DNA of 15,946 nt from Elusimicrobiota bacterium. Its GTDB lineage: Bacteria > CAYTYR01 > UBA6262 > DAOVJB01. Position 1 is the stretch's first letter, and each line of letters opens with the position of its first letter. The stretch covers positions 1 to 15,946 of the forward strand of contig DAOVJB010000009.1 in NCBI GenBank assembly GCA_030673425.1, written 5' to 3'. The notes below the pieces were generated by a model that saw only the letters and a list, made by a program, of their open reading frames with translations, was not told the DNA's origin and ran no database searches. A program made the position numbers and the translations under genes. Of this stretch, positions 13,434 to 15,946 are shown in pieces.

Positions 13434-14528
13434 ATGGGAATATTTCCAAAAAGAACAAAGGAAATAATGGGGTTAGACATTGGGAGCTATTCTATAAAAG
13501 TAATCTGCCTTACGGCAGATTCTTTAATTAATGTAGGGATTTCGGAAATATCTTCGGAATCGTTGAGCGGACTTTCTGCAGAAGCAAAAGATAATCTGGT
13601 AATTAATACAGTTAAAAGAATTATGTTGGAAAATAGGATATCTGCTAAGAACACTATCAGTTCCGTTGCTGGCGACGGCGTGATAGTCAGATATATTACG
13701 TTACCCAAGATGACGGAAAAAGAGCTTTCAGCTACTATTAAATTTGAAGCAGAACCTCATGTTTCTTTTGATATAGATCAGGTAATATTAGATTATCAAA
13801 TATTAGGAGAAAAGGTTGAGGAAGAATTAAAGAAAATGGACGTCATTTTGGTAGCTGCTAAGAAGGATACAATTAATAAGCATCTTAGTGTTCTGCAAGC
13901 AGCGGGTTTAAATCCTTTAGCCATTGATGTTGATGCTTTTGCTTTAGAGGGATCATATGAATTCAGTCACCCGGAGGATAAAACAGGTTCGGTAGCATTG
14001 GTTAATATTGGAGCCACTTTTACTAATGTTAATATTTTGGAAAATGGCATTTCACGATTTACAAGGGATATCTTAATTGCCGGAAATAATTTTACAAAAG
14101 TTATCCAGAGAGATTTAAGAGTCGATTACAAAAAAGCAGAGGCCTTAAAAAGAGAAAAAGGTGCGGTTTTAGTAGAGGAAGAAACGAGTTCTGTTGGGGG
14201 TGGCTCTGAAGATGCTGAAGCCATGCAGGTCTGTGAAGCAATCAGGGGGTCAATTAATGAATTATTAGCTGAACTCCAGCGTTCTTTTGATTATTATCAA
14301 GCCCAGACGCATGAACGCTCAATTATGAAAGTCATTATAAGTGGCGGGAGTGCTAAATTAAAAAATATAGATAAATTCTTGTCTCATGAACTTAAGATTC
14401 CTGTAGAGGTAGATAATCCTTTTGCAAAGTTGCAAATTGACTCTCAAGTATATTCTCCAGAATATATCAAAAATATCGCGCCTTTATTTTCTGTAGTAGT
14501 AGGTTTGGCTGTAAGAAAGGGTAAGTAA
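13434..14528 (+). CDS. pilM: Type IV pilus assembly protein PilM
   Basis: PilM is the cytoplasmic actin-like (FtsA-fold) protein that binds the N-terminus of PilN and connects the pilus motor to the inner-membrane complex. The 364-residue protein has GLDIGSYSIKV (13-23) as phosphate-1, LPKMTEKEL (90-98) and IKFEAEPHVSFDIDQVILDYQ (102-122) in the family's typical 1C region. VALVNIGATFTNVNIL (187-202) is phosphate-2 and IISGGSAKLKNI (301-312) the adenosine motif. It is first of pilMNOP, with stop-to-start gaps of 3, 32 and 0 bases onward. A perfect palindrome is embedded in codons 23-30 (VICLTADS). AAGGA at 13426-13430 is close to the ATG. Confidence 0.95.
   Translation: MGIFPKRTKEIMGLDIGSYSIKVICLTADSLINVGISEISSESLSGLSAEAKDNLVINTVKRIMLENRISAKNTISSVAGDGVIVRYITLPKMTEKELSATIKFEAEPHVSFDIDQVILDYQILGEKVEEELKKMDVILVAAKKDTINKHLSVLQAAGLNPLAIDVDAFALEGSYEFSHPEDKTGSVALVNIGATFTNVNILENGISRFTRDILIAGNNFTKVIQRDLRVDYKKAEALKREKGAVLVEEETSSVGGGSEDAEAMQVCEAIRGSINELLAELQRSFDYYQAQTHERSIMKVIISGGSAKLKNIDKFLSHELKIPVEVDNPFAKLQIDSQVYSPEYIKNIAPLFSVVVGLAVRKGK
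13502..13521 (+). repeat. Perfect palindrome within the pilM coding region
   Basis: AATCTGCC (13502-13509) and GGCAGATT (13514-13521) form an 8-bp perfect stem with loop TTAC. It encodes the end of the first beta strand of PilM and the turn after it. Stem-loop size resembles the pair of palindromes at the end of murC, although the sequence differs. Confidence 0.5.
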
Positions 14529-14531
14529 AAA

Positions 14532-15083
14532 ATGATCAGAATTAATTTATTGCCTCCAGAGATAGCAGAAGAAAAAGCTAAAAGACGTCAGATGGAATTC
14601 ATGGTAGGCGGTGTCATATTTATTGTAGTAATGTTATTAATAGTGTATGTCGTAAAGACCAGCAAATTGGTAAAGATAGAGAAGGAATTCAAGACTGTTA
14701 CCGCGGCACTGGAAAGGGAGTCCGCAATAGTAACACAAGTAGAATCGTTAAAAATGAGGAAGAATGTTCTAAGTACAAGGATGAATATAATTAAAAAATT
14801 GGTTGAGGATCAATTTACATGGGTCGAAATTTTAGATGAAGTAAACGGGTGTCTGCCTAAAGATATCTGGTTAAGTTCTTTAACCAGCAGTAAAACGGGG
14901 AATCAAGGGAGTATTACTTTTAGCGGGATAGCATTTGATAATTTTGCTATAGCAGATTTTATTACCTCCTTGGATAATTCAGGGTATTTTAGTAATGTGG
15001 AGTTGAGTTATATTGAAAAGGGGCAGGAGATAGACAAGGTAATGACTTTGCAGTTTGTATTAACATGTAGAATTCAAATTTAA
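14532..15083 (+). CDS. pilN: Type IV pilus inner-membrane assembly protein PilN
   Basis: PilN is a bitopic inner-membrane protein that pairs with PilO and docks PilM. The 183-residue protein opens with the diagnostic MIRINLLPPE, whose INLLP motif is the PilM-binding peptide, then a basic stretch (14-20) and one transmembrane helix at about 24-42. A periplasmic coiled coil follows (about 45-90), then a small ferredoxin-like domain (about 95-183) with TWVEILDEVNGCLPKDIWLSS, typical of the family. It starts three bases after the pilM stop; an AAAGGGTAAG purine tract lies in the end of pilM. Confidence 0.93.
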   Translation: MIRINLLPPEIAEEKAKRRQMEFMVGGVIFIVVMLLIVYVVKTSKLVKIEKEFKTVTAALERESAIVTQVESLKMRKNVLSTRMNIIKKLVEDQFTWVEILDEVNGCLPKDIWLSSLTSSKTGNQGSITFSGIAFDNFAIADFITSLDNSGYFSNVELSYIEKGQEIDKVMTLQFVLTCRIQI

Positions 15084-15115
15084 CTATATTTATAGATGAA
15101 TATAGGGAGAAAAAA

Positions 15116-15679
15116 GTGGAATTACTTAAAAAGGGAGATGTGAAGACTACAATTATTGCAGGTATTATATTTGGGGTAATAATATGTATTATTTTTTATG
15201 TTACTTTATATAAATCCAGGTCAAATGAAATATTAGAAAAGCAAAAAGAATTACAGGAAAAACAGATTAAGTTACAAGAAGCCCAGAAAATAGCGCAACA
15301 ACTAGACAAATTACAAAGAGAAAATAGAAAATTAGAATATGAAATAAGAGAAAGCGCTAAAAGATTACCGCAAGAAAAAGAAATTCCTGATCTATTACGG
15401 CAAATTACAAACTTAGGAAATAGGGCACAGATTGATTTTGTCTCCTTTAAGCCACAAACTGTGGAAGCCAAGGGTTTTTATAAAGAAATTCCCATTAGAG
15501 TAAATGTACGTTCTAGTTATCATAATTTAGGACTATTTTTGAGTGAATTGGGACAGCTAGAGAGGATTGTTAATACCTCAGATATTCAAATTCAGCCACT
15601 AGCTGGTAAAAAAGGAGAAAGCGTCTCTTCCTCTTTTTTAATTACCACATTTACGTTTGCAGAAGGCGGTGGAGTTTAA
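15116..15679 (+). CDS. pilO: Type IV pilus inner-membrane assembly protein PilO
   Basis: PilO partners PilN and links it to the lipoprotein PilP. The 187-residue protein has a short cytoplasmic tail, a transmembrane helix at about 12-32 and a long coiled coil at about 35-82, very rich in Glu, Gln and Lys. The periplasmic domain has LPQEKEIPDLLRQITNLGNRA (84-104) and YHNLGLFLSELGQLERIVNTSDIQI (135-159), both characteristic of PilO. Initiation is at a GTG, five bases after GGGAGA (15105-15110). Sequence conservation in this family is low, so position between pilN and a PilP-like gene is important support. Confidence 0.92.
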   Translation: MELLKKGDVKTTIIAGIIFGVIICIIFYVTLYKSRSNEILEKQKELQEKQIKLQEAQKIAQQLDKLQRENRKLEYEIRESAKRLPQEKEIPDLLRQITNLGNRAQIDFVSFKPQTVEAKGFYKEIPIRVNVRSSYHNLGLFLSELGQLERIVNTSDIQIQPLAGKKGESVSSSFLITTFTFAEGGGV

Positions 15680-15946
15680 GTGAGAGATAAACAAGTAACA
15701 GTAATACTTATAATTGCTTTATTTATTTTTGGCGTTTTTGCTTGTAAAGGTTCAAAAGGACCTTCTAAAAAAGTAGCCAGGCGAACCGCTGCTCGTGCGT
15801 CGGTTGCTAAACCAGCTGTACAGGAAGCCGAGGCACCTAAAGATAAGAAAGAGTTACCTAAATATCTCTATAAAAGCAGTGGACGAAGGGATCCTTTTGT
15901 TCCTTTAGTAGGAAGAGTTGAGATTCGTCCTGTTACCACAGGAAAA
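15680..15946 (+). CDS. pilP: Type IV pilus assembly lipoprotein PilP, N-terminal part (3' end outside window)
   Basis: The GTG at 15680 directly follows the pilO TAA, and GGCGGTGGAG just upstream is the likely ribosome site. The first 89 codons are visible. A hydrophobic signal segment (about 6-21) ends in VFAC with Cys22 as the presumed lipidation site; Phe at -2 is not the usual lipobox residue, so lipidation is likely but not certain. A low-complexity Lys/Ala/Arg/Pro linker (about 23-61) follows, then YKSSGRRDPFVPL (64-76), in which RDPF is the hallmark of PilP. PilP bridges PilN-PilO and the secretin PilQ, so pilQ would be expected just beyond the window. Confidence 0.88.
   Translation, partial: MRDKQVTVILIIALFIFGVFACKGSKGPSKKVARRTAARASVAKPAVQEAEAPKDKKELPKYLYKSSGRRDPFVPLVGRVEIRPVTTGK

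Noticed and set aside
1-15946. CRISPR arrays, tRNA or rRNA genes, insertion sequences and attachment sites
   Set aside because: No spaced direct repeats, cloverleaf-like segments, transposase-like reading frames or terminal inverted repeats were recognised; nearly all of the window is occupied by the listed genes.

Overview
The window is AT-rich, almost fully coding, and almost entirely on the + strand. It looks like the chromosome of a diderm (Gram-negative-type) bacterium: it encodes peptidoglycan precursor enzymes, FtsQ/FtsA/FtsZ, a type IV pilus retraction ATPase and the inner-membrane and periplasmic pilus assembly proteins PilM-N-O-P. The proteins do not look like those of a well-studied phylum. 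The gene mix and the short palindromic repeats inside genes recall uncultured candidate phyla such as Omnitrophota, but I can only suggest that from memory; a recA, ftsZ or whole-contig phylogeny would be needed.

Layout. (1) 2-1176: the 3' part of recA, overlapped by four bases by a glyoxalase-II-like metallo-hydrolase. (2) 1230-7802: the distal part of a division and cell wall (dcw) cluster in the order murC-murB-ddl-ftsQ-ftsA-ftsZ; murG, ftsW and the rest are not in view. (3) 7792-8898: pilT, whose start lies inside the end of ftsZ. (4) 8888-12293: three tightly packed or overlapping genes for an extended SDR (NAD-dependent epimerase/dehydratase family), a serine-palmitoyltransferase-like PLP enzyme, and a GNAT-like acyltransferase. 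(5) 12298-13203, on the - strand: a diacylglycerol/sphingosine-kinase-family lipid kinase, convergent with set 4. (6) 13204-13433: a non-coding divergent promoter region. (7) 13434-15946: pilM-pilN-pilO and the start of pilP, running off the window edge.

The part most worth attention is 8888-13203. The PLP enzyme, the SDR and the GNAT protein match the three enzyme classes that make ceramide in Caulobacter-type bacteria (Spt, CerR, bCerS). The convergent lipid kinase belongs to the family that includes the bacterial ceramide kinase CpgB. Together they could form a compact ceramide or ceramide-phosphate pathway set between the division genes and the pilus operon. This is inference from family membership and gene order and has not been shown.

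At small scale, three genes carry repetitive DNA within their reading frames. Two abutting 15-bp palindromes form the last nine codons and the stop of murC. A degenerate AGAAGTC heptamer array lies in ddl. A perfect 8-bp-stem palindrome lies near the start of pilM. No tRNA, rRNA, CRISPR array, insertion sequence or convincing rho-independent terminator was seen.
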